DNA of 64,000 bases, taken from an uncultured Dysosmobacter sp. Its GTDB lineage: Bacteria; Bacillota; Clostridia; Oscillospirales; Oscillospiraceae. Location: the NCBI RefSeq assembly GCF_947631165.1, contig NZ_CANRKH010000007.1, forward strand, positions 33,578 to 97,577, written 5' to 3'. Each line of letters begins with the position of its first letter. Position 1 is the stretch's first letter. The position numbers and the translations under genes are program-made. Below the pieces are notes generated by a model. The model had not been told where the DNA came from. It made no database searches and worked only from the letters and a program-made list of their open reading frames with translations. Below are positions 44,460-53,451 of the stretch, in pieces.

Positions 44460-46289
44460 TCACCAGCTCTTGCTGATGTCGGCTCCGCCGATCTTGTTGG
44501 CGGCGATATAGCACACCAGGATGAACAGCAGCACACACACGGAGATGGCGTCGGACATCTGGTTGTAGCCCTCCTGAGAATAGGTGAAGGCCAGATAGGA
44601 CATGGTCCGGGTGGTGGGGGTCATCATGATGATGATCAGGTCCAGCTCCTTGGCGATGGAGATGAACACCAGCATGAAGCCGGAGATAAAGCCGTTCTTC
44701 GCCAGGGGGATGATGATGGAGGACATCCGCTTCCAGAAGCTGGCGCCGGCGATATCCGCCGCCTCTTCCAGCTCCACGCTGATGGAAAGCATGTTGGCGG
44801 TGCCGGACCGGCTGGCGAAGGGGAAGTGCTTGACCACGGAGGTCAGAACGATCAGAGTGAAGGTGCCGTACAGAGAGGGGATCAGGCCTCCCAGGTGCGG
44901 ACGGGAGAACATGGAGAAATACATGGTGGAGAACGCCACGCCGCTCATCAGGTAGGGCACGAACACCAACTGCTCGGTCAGGTTGCCGTACCATTTGCCG
45001 CGGCCGCGGGAGCTGATGTAGCCCAGGAACTGGCCGCAGAAGGCGGTCAGGATGGAGGCGATCAGAGTCAGGCGGATGGTATTCCAGAAGGCGCTGGTAA
45101 ACTCGGGATTTCGGAAGATGCCGGGATAGTTGGTATATTTGGCGATGTCGCCGGACTTGCCGATCCAGTTATACAGCGTCAGGTTGTCCAGGCCGTAGCC
45201 CGCGCCGGTGGTGATTTGGAAGGTCTCCATGATCAGCACGAAGAAGGGCATCACCATGGCCAGGAACAGGAACACACCCAGGAACACCATCATGGGCTTC
45301 TTGGCCGCGCCCAGAGGCATCAAAGTGCTGCGGCCGCCCTTGCCGCCCACGGTGGCATAGGACTTGCGGACGCCAATGATGCGCTGGTTGCCCACCAGGA
45401 TCAAAGCGGCCAGACCCACCAGCACGATGGACATGGCGTAGCCCACGCCGCGGGGGCCCTGGTCGATGAACACGCGCATTTTGGTGGCCAGGGTGTAGTA
45501 GCCGATGCGGTTGCCCAGGTTGGCGGCCACGCCGTATGTACCGATGGATTTGGAGACGGTCATGACCAGGGCGGACAGCACGGAGGGCATGATCAGGGGC
45601 AGGGTGATATGGCGCAGGATCTGGGCCTTGTTGGCGCCCTGGATCTCACCCATCTCCTCCAGCTCGGAGTTGATGGAGCGCAGCGCGCCGGACACCTGGA
45701 TGTAAGAGAAGGCGTAATAGTGCATGGACATGCACAGGATGATGGCGATGGGACCGTAGGCCAACCAGTCGGGGATCGGGATCCCCATGCCCGCCAGGAA
45801 ACCGTTGGCGCCGGAGGTCTTGTTGCGGAACACCGCCAGCCAGGCCAGGGCCTTGGTCCAAGAGGGGATCATGTAGGGGATGGTGACCAGCAGGCCCAGG
45901 ACCTTCTTGCCAGGCAGGTCGGTGCGGATCATCAGCCACGCCAGCACCGAGCCCAGAGGCACGGAGATCAGGGTCGTCATGGCGCCGCAGAACAGGGAGT
46001 GCATCAGAGGCTCCCACAAAACGGCCTTGGCCATGGCGCCGCTGAGCATGTACTTCCAGTAGTACAGGGTAAAGTCGCCCACATGGGCGCCGGGATTGCG
46101 GCGAAGCTCGCCCTGAGCCATGGTGACGGTGGATTTGATCATGGTCAGCAGGGGAATGACGATCAGGCAGAACAGGATGATCAGGCTGACCAGCACGATC
46201 ATGTTGAACGGGTTCTTTACCACGTTCAAGATCAGGTTTTTCAGCCTTGTCTTCGTCAGGGGCTTCTTGGGAAGGTTTTTCTTTGACAC
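44460..46289 (-). CDS. ABC transporter permease, two fused BPD domains (FbpB type)
   Basis: 609 residues with about 12 TM segments. Two permease modules, each with an EAA-like loop: EEMGEIQGANKAQILRHITLP (about residue 207) and EEAADIAGASFWKRMSSIIIP (about 515). GTG start with AGAGGTG upstream. First gene of the operon, behind the promoter and palindrome at 46408-46463. Confidence 0.92.
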   Translation of the reverse strand: MSKKNLPKKPLTKTRLKNLILNVVKNPFNMIVLVSLIILFCLIVIPLLTMIKSTVTMAQGELRRNPGAHVGDFTLYYWKYMLSGAMAKAVLWEPLMHSLFCGAMTTLISVPLGSVLAWLMIRTDLPGKKVLGLLVTIPYMIPSWTKALAWLAVFRNKTSGANGFLAGMGIPIPDWLAYGPIAIILCMSMHYYAFSYIQVSGALRSINSELEEMGEIQGANKAQILRHITLPLIMPSVLSALVMTVSKSIGTYGVAANLGNRIGYYTLATKMRVFIDQGPRGVGYAMSIVLVGLAALILVGNQRIIGVRKSYATVGGKGGRSTLMPLGAAKKPMMVFLGVFLFLAMVMPFFVLIMETFQITTGAGYGLDNLTLYNWIGKSGDIAKYTNYPGIFRNPEFTSAFWNTIRLTLIASILTAFCGQFLGYISSRGRGKWYGNLTEQLVFVPYLMSGVAFSTMYFSMFSRPHLGGLIPSLYGTFTLIVLTSVVKHFPFASRSGTANMLSISVELEEAADIAGASFWKRMSSIIIPLAKNGFISGFMLVFISIAKELDLIIIMMTPTTRTMSYLAFTYSQEGYNQMSDAISVCVLLFILVCYIAANKIGGADISKSW

Positions 46290-46407
46290 GGTAACACCTC
46301 TTTCTCAAAACTGCCGGGAATGTCGCCTGGGATGGGATCGCGTTGCTCAACTCTCTCAAACTCCGCTCACGTTTGTCAGTGATAAGCCGTGATCAGGGGC
46401 ATTTCGT

Positions 46408-46419
46408 GCAAACGTTTGC
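46408..46419. promoter_or_regulatory. GCAAACGTTTGC palindrome, LacI/PurR-type operator
   Basis: Perfect 12-bp palindrome with central CG, 14 bases downstream of the -10 box, thus at about +8 to +19 of the ABC operon. It equals the core of the E. coli PurR box (ACGCAAACGTTTGCGT). No LacI-family gene is in the window. Confidence 0.7.
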
Positions 46420-46433
46420 GTTTTGCTACTCTA

Positions 46434-46463
46434 ATTATAAAGAATTGAAACGCCTTTTGTCAA
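46434..46463 (-). promoter_or_regulatory. consensus promoter of the ferric-type ABC operon
   Basis: Minus strand TTGACA (46463-46458), 18-base spacer, TATAAT (46439-46434). Both boxes are exact consensus. The rest of the 414-base gap to 46703 has only AT-rich sequence and a partial CGTTTGCG repeat near 46584. Confidence 0.85.
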
Positions 46464-46703
46464 TTGATATGTTTGCTATTTTGAAGAGTTTTTTTTATTC
46501 ATTTTCACAATTCTTATGAAAAAGGAACAAATTTTTCTGCGATTTTCACAGCATTTTAACAGTCTGCTGTTTTTCTTTCGCCTACGTTTGCGAACACGTT
46601 TTCGCGCAGTTCCCCAGCCTTTTCTCTCCTCGCCGGACCGCATCCCCAGTATACCGCGCCCCATCCGCCGCCGCCAGCACAGCTGTGTAAAATCTGTGAT
46701 AAA

Positions 46704-48437
46704 TCAACCCCACTGGGCCGCATACAGTCCGGCGTAAACGCCGCCCGCCGCCAGCAGCTCATCATGTGTTCCCTGCTCCGCCACGCCGCCCTGGTCCAGC
46801 ACCAGGATGCGGTCGGCGCTCCGCACGGTGGCCAGCCGGTGGGCAATGACAAAGCAGGTCCTTCCCCGCCGCAGCTGCTCCATGGCCTGGCTGATCTCCC
46901 CCTCGGTCTCCGTGTCCACGTTGCTGGTGGCCTCGTCCAGGATCACGATGTCCGCGTCGGCCAACAGGCACCGGGCGATGGCCAGCAGCTGCCGCTGCCC
47001 CTTGGAGATGCCCGCGCCCTCGTCGGTCAGCACCGTGTCATAGCCCTCCGGCAGCGTGGTGATGAAGCGGTGGATGCGGGCCGCCCTGGCGGCGGCCTCG
47101 ATCCGCTCCATGGTGGCCCCCGGCGTCCCATAGGCGATATTCTCCGCAATGGTGCCGCCGAACAGCCAGGTGTCCTGCAGGACCAGCGCCAGCCGCCGCC
47201 GCAGTCCGTCCCGGCTGTACCGCCCTACCGGCACGCCGTCGATGGTGATGCTTCCTCCCTGCGGCTCATAAAACCGCAGCAGCAGGGATACCAGAGTCGT
47301 CTTTCCCGCCCCGGTGGAGCCCACCACCGCCGTCAGGCTCCCGGCAGGCACATGGGCGGTGAAGTTCCGCAGCACCGGCCGCTGGGGATCGTAGCCGAAG
47401 TCCACGTGGTCGAAGGCGATATCCCCCCGGAAGCGCTCCGCGGGGATGGCCTCCGGCCCGTCCGCCGCCTCCTCCGTCTGGTCCAGCAGGTCCAGGACCC
47501 GCTCTGCCGCCGCGGCGCTGGCCTGCAGCTCGCTGAGCAGGTTGGCCGCCTCCCGGATGGGTCCGGAGAACTTCCGGGAGTACAGCACGAAGGAGGACAG
47601 CTTCCACAGCGGCAGGCTGCCGGACAGGTACATCGCTCCGCCGAACATGCTGATGGCCGCCAGGGACACGTTGTTGATAAAGTTCACCGACGGCCCCAGG
47701 GCCGAGCTGGCCCGGTCCGCCGCGTAGTAGGCCCGGGAGGCCTCGTCGTTGTAGGTCTCGAACTGCTTCAGGTCCTCCGCTTCCACGCCGTAGGCCCGGA
47801 TGGCCCGCTGGCGGCCCACCCGCTCCTCGGCAAAGCCGTTGAGCGCGCCCAGCTCCTTGGACCGCAGCCGGAACAGCGGATGGATGCGCTTCATTTGGGC
47901 GTGGGTCAGCGCCAGTGACAGCGGCACCGTCACGAAAAACACCCCCGCCAGCCTGGGGGACAGCGCCAGCAGGCACACAGCGGAGCCAGCCACCGTCAGC
48001 ACACTGGTGCCCAGCTGCAGCAGATCGGTGGAGATAGCGGCGTTCACCGTGTCCACGTCATAGCAGACCCGGCTGATGAGATCCCCCACCGGATGGGTGT
48101 CGAAATACTCCACCGGCAGCTCGCTCATGCGGTCGAAGGCTGCCTTCCGCAGGTCGTGGGACACCCCCTGCCCCACACGGATCAGCCGGACGGCGATCAG
48201 GTAGTTCAATCCCGCGGCTCCGGCGTAGCAGGCCAGCATCCCGGCGCAGTTCCGGGCCACGGCGGCAAAGTCCACGCCGCCCGCGCGGATGCCGATGGCA
48301 TCCACCGCCCAGCCGGACAGCAGGGGCGCGGCCAGCGCCAGCAGGCTGGAGACCGGCAGTAGCGCCAGCAGCAGCAGGAGCTGCCCGTCGTAGGGCCGCA
48401 GGAACCGGCCCAATCGCTTCAAAACGCTCTTTTTCAT
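46704..48437 (-). CDS. ABC exporter, heterodimer subunit 2
   Basis: 577 residues: six-TM exporter domain (1-310) plus ATPase (about 340-577). Walker A VVGSTGAGKTTL, signature GISKGQRQLLAIARCL (variant K-G-Q), Walker B IVILDEATSNVDTETE with the catalytic Glu, His switch VIAHRLATV. The ATGA overlap with the upstream ABC gene indicates a heterodimer (BmrCD/LmrCD-like). Likely drug or lipid-linked export. Confidence 0.93.
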   Translation of the reverse strand: MKKSVLKRLGRFLRPYDGQLLLLLALLPVSSLLALAAPLLSGWAVDAIGIRAGGVDFAAVARNCAGMLACYAGAAGLNYLIAVRLIRVGQGVSHDLRKAAFDRMSELPVEYFDTHPVGDLISRVCYDVDTVNAAISTDLLQLGTSVLTVAGSAVCLLALSPRLAGVFFVTVPLSLALTHAQMKRIHPLFRLRSKELGALNGFAEERVGRQRAIRAYGVEAEDLKQFETYNDEASRAYYAADRASSALGPSVNFINNVSLAAISMFGGAMYLSGSLPLWKLSSFVLYSRKFSGPIREAANLLSELQASAAAAERVLDLLDQTEEAADGPEAIPAERFRGDIAFDHVDFGYDPQRPVLRNFTAHVPAGSLTAVVGSTGAGKTTLVSLLLRFYEPQGGSITIDGVPVGRYSRDGLRRRLALVLQDTWLFGGTIAENIAYGTPGATMERIEAAARAARIHRFITTLPEGYDTVLTDEGAGISKGQRQLLAIARCLLADADIVILDEATSNVDTETEGEISQAMEQLRRGRTCFVIAHRLATVRSADRILVLDQGGVAEQGTHDELLAAGGVYAGLYAAQWG

Positions 48438-50140
48438 GCGCCGTCCTCCATCTGCAGTTTTTCCATGCTGCGGTAGCGGGGGCTGGAGGCCAGCAGCTCC
48501 TCATGCCGCCCCTGGGCGGTGATCCGGCCCTCCTCCAGCACCAGGATGCGGTCCGCCTCCTTCAGTGAGGCGATCCGCTCTGAGATGACCACCAGGGTCA
48601 CGCCGGGACAGTCCCGGCGGATGGCGGCCCGCAGCGCCGCGGCGGTGCGGTAGTCCAGCGCGCTGTCGGCGCTGTCCAGCACCAGGACCCGGGGCTTCCC
48701 CGCCAGCGCCCTGGCGATGAGCAGCCGCTGCCGCTGCCCGCCGGACAGATTGGCCCCCCGGATATCGACCCGGGTATCCAGCCCCTCCGGCAGATTTTCA
48801 ATGAATTCCCACGCCTGGGCGGTCTTGGCCGCGGCAATGACGTCCTCCCGGGGCAGCCCCCGAAGGAAGGAAATGTTTTCGTAAACGCTGTCGTTCAGCA
48901 GCGCCTCGTTCTGGAACACCACACCGAAGCGGCCCCGCAGATCCTCCCGGCTCTGGCTCACGGCGTCCTGCCCGCCGACCCACACCACGCCCTCGCCGGC
49001 GTCGTACAGCCGCAGCAGCAGGCTGACCAGCGTGGTCTTTCCGCTGCCGGTGGGGCCCAGAATGCCCAGGGTCTCTCCCCGGTCCAGGGTAAAGCTGGCG
49101 CCGTCCAGGTCCTTCTCGACCCCCAGGTAGGAGAAAGACACCCCCTCCATCCCCAGCTCCGGGCCGGAGACGGCCCGACCGGGCTTCACGGTCTGGTCCT
49201 GAGGGGCCAGCAGGATCTCCTCGATCCGGCGGGCGGAGGCCGCCCCCTTGCTGATCTTCACAAAGAGCTTGGCCATGCCCAGGGTCGCGGTCTGGATCAG
49301 GGCGAAGTAGGACAGAAAGGCCACGATCCGCCCTGCGTCCAGCTGTCCCCGATCCACCAGCACCGCTCCCACGGCCACCACCAGCACAAGTCCGCTGTTC
49401 AGCAGCAGATCTGTGATAGGATTGGCCGCCGCCATGACATGGGCGGCGGTCTCCTCGGTCCGGCGGGCCTGTCCGTTGGCAGCCTCAAACCGGCTCCGCT
49501 CCCGCCCCTGGCAGGCCAGGGCCTTGATGACCCGCACGCCAGAGGCGTTCTCTCGGATGATGCGCACCACGCCGTCCACCGCCGCCTGGGCCTTGGTGTA
49601 ATGGGGAATGCCCCGCTGGGTCACCAGCCAGATGGCGAAAAAAGTCAGCGAACACACTGCCAGCTGCACCGCTCCCAGGGCCGGGGCCTGCAAAAAGGTC
49701 AGCACCAATCCCCCCAGTACCAGCATGGGCGCCCGGATGCCGCCCCGCTGCACCTTGTCGAACATCTGGTGGACATGATAAGTGTCGTTGGTCAGCCGGG
49801 ACACCAGCGAGGACACGGAGAACCGGTCCATCTGGGCGCAGGACAGCCTCTCGACCCGGCTGTACACGTCCCGCCGCAGCCGCCGGGTCACCTCCATGGA
49901 CACCCAGGCCGCCATGCGGTTGGCGGTGACGTTGCAGAAAAAGGCCCCGAAGGCCATGGCCATCATCAGTCCGCCGGCCCGCCAGATAGCAGCTGCGTCC
50001 CGGCTGGGAACGCAGTCGTCGATGATATGGGCTAGCAGCAGCGGCAGCATCAGCTCCAGTACGGCAGCGGTGAACTTGATGCTGACCCCCGCCGCCACGC
50101 GCCGGGCAAAGGGCCGCAGATATCCCATCACCGTCCTCAC
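48434..50140 (-). CDS. ABC exporter, heterodimer subunit 1
   Basis: 568 residues from GTG at 50140 (AAAAGGAGGG seven bases upstream); a longer frame would add a spurious ~100 residues. Six-TM domain then ATPase: Walker A LGPTGSGKTTL, signature NLSGGQRQRLLIARAL, Walker B VLVLDSADSALD where the catalytic Glu is replaced by Ser/Asp and VVISERIASL lacks the switch His. It is thus the degenerate-site half of an asymmetric exporter. Confidence 0.93.
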   Translation of the reverse strand: MRTVMGYLRPFARRVAAGVSIKFTAAVLELMLPLLLAHIIDDCVPSRDAAAIWRAGGLMMAMAFGAFFCNVTANRMAAWVSMEVTRRLRRDVYSRVERLSCAQMDRFSVSSLVSRLTNDTYHVHQMFDKVQRGGIRAPMLVLGGLVLTFLQAPALGAVQLAVCSLTFFAIWLVTQRGIPHYTKAQAAVDGVVRIIRENASGVRVIKALACQGRERSRFEAANGQARRTEETAAHVMAAANPITDLLLNSGLVLVVAVGAVLVDRGQLDAGRIVAFLSYFALIQTATLGMAKLFVKISKGAASARRIEEILLAPQDQTVKPGRAVSGPELGMEGVSFSYLGVEKDLDGASFTLDRGETLGILGPTGSGKTTLVSLLLRLYDAGEGVVWVGGQDAVSQSREDLRGRFGVVFQNEALLNDSVYENISFLRGLPREDVIAAAKTAQAWEFIENLPEGLDTRVDIRGANLSGGQRQRLLIARALAGKPRVLVLDSADSALDYRTAAALRAAIRRDCPGVTLVVISERIASLKEADRILVLEEGRITAQGRHEELLASSPRYRSMEKLQMEDGA

Positions 50141-50222
50141 AGGCGTTCCCTCCTTTTGCGTTTTTAAAACAATAAAACGGGGCGGGCCTGCGCCCACAGG
50201 CGCGCCCGCCCCCATTGGAGTC

Positions 50223-50250
50223 AGGATACCACATCCCGGCTGTATGTCAA
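50223..50250 (-). promoter_or_regulatory. promoter of the ABC exporter operon
   Basis: Minus strand TTGACA (50250-50245), 16-base spacer, TATCCT (50228-50223), 83 bases before the GTG start. Confidence 0.65.
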
Positions 50251-50260
50251 TTCGCATTTT

Positions 50261-50275
50261 GTTGCAACTTGCAAC
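50261..50275. promoter_or_regulatory. GTTGCAA-C-TTGCAAC inverted repeat, likely operator
   Basis: Perfect 7-bp inverted repeat around one base, ten bases upstream of the exporter -35 box. MarR/TetR-like proteins bind such sites; no such regulator gene lies in the window. Confidence 0.55.
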
Positions 50276-50318
50276 CGTTTTTTTGACGGCTGTCCCGCCG
50301 GGAAACGCCGCCTCCGTC

Positions 50319-50987
50319 TCACCTCTGGTGGCCGCACCAGCGGCGAAGCCCGCAGTTGTAGAGGGCCGCCATGCGGGTATCCAGCACCGGCATCTCCGTT
50401 TCGCCGTCCTCCTCCTGAACATACCAGTGCTGGCCATCGGTGCGGAGCAGCGGCTCCAGGTCCTTCAGGGAGTAGCTGTCCAGCAGGACGCTGCCCTTTC
50501 CCCAGATCCGCAGGACGTAGGGCACGTCCACGTCGGCAGGAGAGTCGATCAGAGCCAGCTTCAGCTCCTGGATGTAAGCGCCGCGGAAGGGCTGGTCGAT
50601 GGCGGCGTCCTGAAAACCGCTGTCGTAAAACGCCTCCAGCGCCTGCTCCAGGTCGCTGTTGTTCCACACCGGAGCCACCACCTTCGCTTCCGCCAGCCGG
50701 ACCCGCCGCTTCCCGGTGGAGGGCAGTCCGGAAATGGGAAACAGGTCATCCAGGACAAAAGGCGCGGTCCTGGTCTTGGGCAGAAAAATACGGGCAGCGC
50801 TGTCGGCCACCAGGCTGCTGGTGAGGGCATGGATAGCCCAATCCAGATACAGATCAAAATTCCGGCCGCTCTCCTTGCAGCGGTGGGCGCCGCTGTTGAG
50901 GAATTTGGACATGGCGTCATAGTCCGTCAGGGCCATGGGCGGCAGGGGGCTTTCATACAGGGGCTTGATGAACGGGGAACGGGACAT
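50319..50987 (-). CDS. conserved-looking soluble protein, unknown
   Basis: 222 residues from the ATG at 50987 (GGAGG eight bases upstream); an open frame to 51140 is only the leader. No signal, no TM. Features: ALTDYDAMSKFLNSGAHRCKESGRNFDLYLDWA, SLVADSAARIFLP, a central PFRGAYIQELKLALIDSPADV. I do not recognise it. It has its own promoter and a long hairpin in the leader. Confidence 0.65.
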   Translation of the reverse strand: MSRSPFIKPLYESPLPPMALTDYDAMSKFLNSGAHRCKESGRNFDLYLDWAIHALTSSLVADSAARIFLPKTRTAPFVLDDLFPISGLPSTGKRRVRLAEAKVVAPVWNNSDLEQALEAFYDSGFQDAAIDQPFRGAYIQELKLALIDSPADVDVPYVLRIWGKGSVLLDSYSLKDLEPLLRTDGQHWYVQEEDGETEMPVLDTRMAALYNCGLRRWCGHQR

Positions 50988-51040
50988 GGGCAGGACCTCC
51001 AAAGCCGGGAATCCGGCAGAATGAATGATATCGTCAACGC

Positions 51041-51072
51041 AGTTGAAAGGGAGCTTGTGCTCCTTTTCAACT
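51041..51072 (-). promoter_or_regulatory. 14-bp leader hairpin of the unknown gene
   Basis: Minus-strand AGTTGAAAAGGAGC and GCTCCCTTTCAACT pair (one G-T) around ACAA, about 11 nt after the predicted transcript start. No T-run, so not a terminator. Confidence 0.6.
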
Positions 51073-51089
51073 GTGACGGCTATAGAACG

Positions 51090-51118
51090 ATTGTACCATA
51101 TTTTTTGTCGAAAATCAA
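51090..51118 (-). promoter_or_regulatory. promoter of the unknown 222-residue gene
   Basis: Minus strand TTGATT (51118-51113), 17-base spacer, TACAAT (51095-51090). Confidence 0.65.
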
Positions 51119-51136
51119 CTGTAAGCCCATCGGAAC

Positions 51137-51178
51137 ACAAAAACGCGCCGCGGAAGGGATCTTTCCCTTTCCGCGGCG
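51137..51178 (-). terminator. ktrA terminator
   Basis: Minus strand GCCGCGGAAAGGGA … TCCCTTCCGCGGC hairpin, followed by GCG and T5. Confidence 0.9.
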
Positions 51179-51186
51179 GCGGACCG

Positions 51187-51837
51187 TCATGTCTCGTTCA
51201 TCAGCCGGAGGCCCGCTTCCTTGTCCCCGGCGATGATGAGGTGGGCGTCCGGCCGGAAGCGGTAGGCCGGGTCCAGCAGCGGCACGATCACGTCGCCGTT
51301 CTTCACACCCAGGATGTTCACGTTATACCGGCGGCGGACGTCTACCTCCGTGACGGTACGGCCCTCCCAATCCTCCGGCGTCTCGATCTCAAACACGGCG
51401 TACTGGGGCGTCAGCTCAAAATAGTCGAAGGCGTTGCGGGCGGAAAAGCGCATGGCGGTGCGGAAGGCCATATCCATCTCCGTGTGGACCACATAGTCCG
51501 CGCCGATCTTCTTCAGGAACTTGATCTGCTTCTCCTGGTCCGCCCGGGCCACCACGCACTTGGCCCCCAGCTCCTTCAGGGCGGCGGTGGCCTCCAAAGA
51601 GCATTGGAAATCGTCCCGGACGCAGACGAAGCATACGTCGAAGTTCCGCACCCCCAGGGATTCCAGCACCTGCTCGTCCTGGCAGTCCCCCACGCAGGCG
51701 GCGGTGACTTTGGAGGCTATGCGGGCGACCCGCTCCTCGTCCTGGTCCACCACCATGACCTCGTTGCCCAGGTCCATCAGCTTACCGGCCAGATGCCGTC
51801 CAAAGCGGCCCAGGCCCAGCACCAAAAAGGATTTCAT
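51187..51837 (-). CDS. ktrA: potassium channel regulatory subunit KtrA (RCK)
   Basis: 216 residues. RCK_N Rossmann domain with VLGLGRFGRHLA at the N terminus and Asp at the strand end (VVDQDEERV). RCK_C domain about 135-216 (VNILGVKNGD). In other bacteria it binds ATP/ADP and c-di-AMP and gates KtrB. TAAGGAGG precedes the ATG, 12 bases after ktrB. Confidence 0.93.
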   Translation of the reverse strand: MKSFLVLGLGRFGRHLAGKLMDLGNEVMVVDQDEERVARIASKVTAACVGDCQDEQVLESLGVRNFDVCFVCVRDDFQCSLEATAALKELGAKCVVARADQEKQIKFLKKIGADYVVHTEMDMAFRTAMRFSARNAFDYFELTPQYAVFEIETPEDWEGRTVTEVDVRRRYNVNILGVKNGDVIVPLLDPAYRFRPDAHLIIAGDKEAGLRLMNET

Positions 51838-51849
51838 ACCATATCCTCC

Positions 51850-53178
51850 TTATCCGATCAGGATCTTTTCCGGCACATGACGGAGCTTCGCCTGGGGCCG
51901 GTCCCGGGTCATGGCCATGGCCACGGACATGCTGCCCACCCGGCCCGCAAACATCATCAGCAGCACCGTCGCCTTGGAGAGCGTGGGGAGCGTGGGCGTC
52001 AATCCCCGGGTGAGGCCCACAGTGCCGATGGCGGAGATAGCCTCGAACAGCGCGTCGTCCATGGAAATGCCCTGAGCGCACAGCACCATGCAGCCCGCCA
52101 GGCAGGCCAGGAAATATATGCACACATTGGAATAGGCCTTTTGGATATCGCCCCGGTCCAGGCGGCGGCGGAAGATGTTCACGTCCTCCTTCCGGCGGGC
52201 CTGGGCAAAGGCACTGAGCAGCAGCGCCGCAAAGGTGTTGACCTTGATGCCGCCGCCGGTGGAACCGGAACCGGCGCCGATGAACATGAGCACCATGGTC
52301 AGCAGAGTCCCGCCCTGGCTGAGGGCCATCTGGTCCGTGGTATTGAAACCGGCGGTACGGGTCGTCACTGACTGGAAGGCCGCCATCAGCAGCTTCTGGC
52401 CGGTAGGCAGTCCCGCCAGAGCATGGTCCCGCTCCAGCAGATAGAACGCGGCAGCGCCCCCCGCGAACAGGACTGTGGTGAAGGTCAGCACCAGCTTGGA
52501 GTGAAGCCGCCAGCGACGGACGTGCAGGCCGTGGGTCAGCAGATCGTCCCACACCAGAAAGCCCAGGCCGCCGCAGATGACCAGGGCCATCAGCACCAGG
52601 TTGAGCAGCGGGTCCCCTGCCGCTGTGGTCAGGGACGCTCCCGTCCCCAGCAGATCAAAGCCCGCGTTGCAGAAGGCGGACACGGCGTGAAACACCGACA
52701 TCCAAAGGCCCCGGGCCAGCCCGTACCGCGGGCAGAACCACAGCGTCAGTGCCGCCGCGCCCGCGCCCTCGCACACGGCGGTGACCAGCAGGGCGCGGTG
52801 GGTCAGCCGCACCACGCCCCCCACCTGCAGCGCGCCAATGGTGTCCATCAGCACCGCCCGGCGGTGCAGGCCGATGCGGCGGTGCAGCAGCATGGAGACC
52901 AAGGCGGAAACGGTCATGAAGCTCAGTCCCCCCACCTGGATCAGCGCCAGGATCACCGCCTGGCCCAGCAGGGAGAACTGGCTCCAGGTGTCGTACAGCA
53001 CCAGCCCCGTGACGCAGGAGGCAGAGGCGGCGGTGAACAGCCCGTCCAGAAAGGGAACGCCCTGCCCGCTCCGAGAGGCGATGGGCAGCGACAGCAGCGC
53101 CCCGCCCGCCAGGATCAGGGCGGCGAAGCTGAACGCCAGGGTCTGGACGGCATTGAATTGAACGCGGCGGTGGGTCAT
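51850..53178 (-). CDS. ktrB: potassium uptake channel KtrB (TrkH family)
   Basis: 442 residues from the ATG at 53178 (AGGAGGGAGG upstream). Four M1-P-M2 repeats; the filter loops appear as ASASCVTGLVLYD, HAVSAFCNAGFDL, QSVTTRTAGFNT and SAIGTVGLTRGLTP. It is Na+-linked K+ uptake in related species. Forms a two-gene operon with ktrA. Confidence 0.93.
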   Translation of the reverse strand: MTHRRVQFNAVQTLAFSFAALILAGGALLSLPIASRSGQGVPFLDGLFTAASASCVTGLVLYDTWSQFSLLGQAVILALIQVGGLSFMTVSALVSMLLHRRIGLHRRAVLMDTIGALQVGGVVRLTHRALLVTAVCEGAGAAALTLWFCPRYGLARGLWMSVFHAVSAFCNAGFDLLGTGASLTTAAGDPLLNLVLMALVICGGLGFLVWDDLLTHGLHVRRWRLHSKLVLTFTTVLFAGGAAAFYLLERDHALAGLPTGQKLLMAAFQSVTTRTAGFNTTDQMALSQGGTLLTMVLMFIGAGSGSTGGGIKVNTFAALLLSAFAQARRKEDVNIFRRRLDRGDIQKAYSNVCIYFLACLAGCMVLCAQGISMDDALFEAISAIGTVGLTRGLTPTLPTLSKATVLLMMFAGRVGSMSVAMAMTRDRPQAKLRHVPEKILIG

Positions 53179-53342
53179 AAGCGCCTCCCTCCTGAGAGCA
53201 GTTTCCAAAAATACCAAGAAACGTTCGGCGGCCCGGGAATTTCATGACTGCGTTGACTTGGCGGGCGCCGGCCCGCCTGCGTCCTCCTGTCTCCCCGTTT
53301 TCCTTTTTCTCATGATCTCCTGGACTTGCTCGGGTTTGATAC

Positions 53343-53371
53343 ATTATAGCCTGTTCCGCCGCCCAATACAA
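53343..53371 (-). promoter_or_regulatory. promoter of ktrBA
   Basis: Minus strand TTGTAT (53371-53366), 17-base spacer, TATAAT (53348-53343). The leader (about 160 nt) contains GGCGGGC/GCCCGCC and may carry a regulatory structure; I cannot assign it to the c-di-AMP riboswitch. Confidence 0.65.
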
Positions 53372-53380
53372 GGCCCATAC

Positions 53381-53413
53381 AAAAAAGAGCCCCTCTTTTC
53401 ACAGAGGGACCCT
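53381..53413 (-). terminator. terminator of the phosphorelay operon
   Basis: Minus strand AGGGTCCCTCT … AGAGGGGCTCT hairpin with T6 after it. Confidence 0.85.
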
Positions 53414-53451
53414 TTTTCTTAACAGCCGTTTAGTGCAGCTGTTTACGCCGT

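Noticed and set aside
53179..53340. c-di-AMP (ydaO) riboswitch before ktrB
   Set aside because: Only a fragment like CCGCCGAAC is present; the conserved core could not be laid out with confidence.
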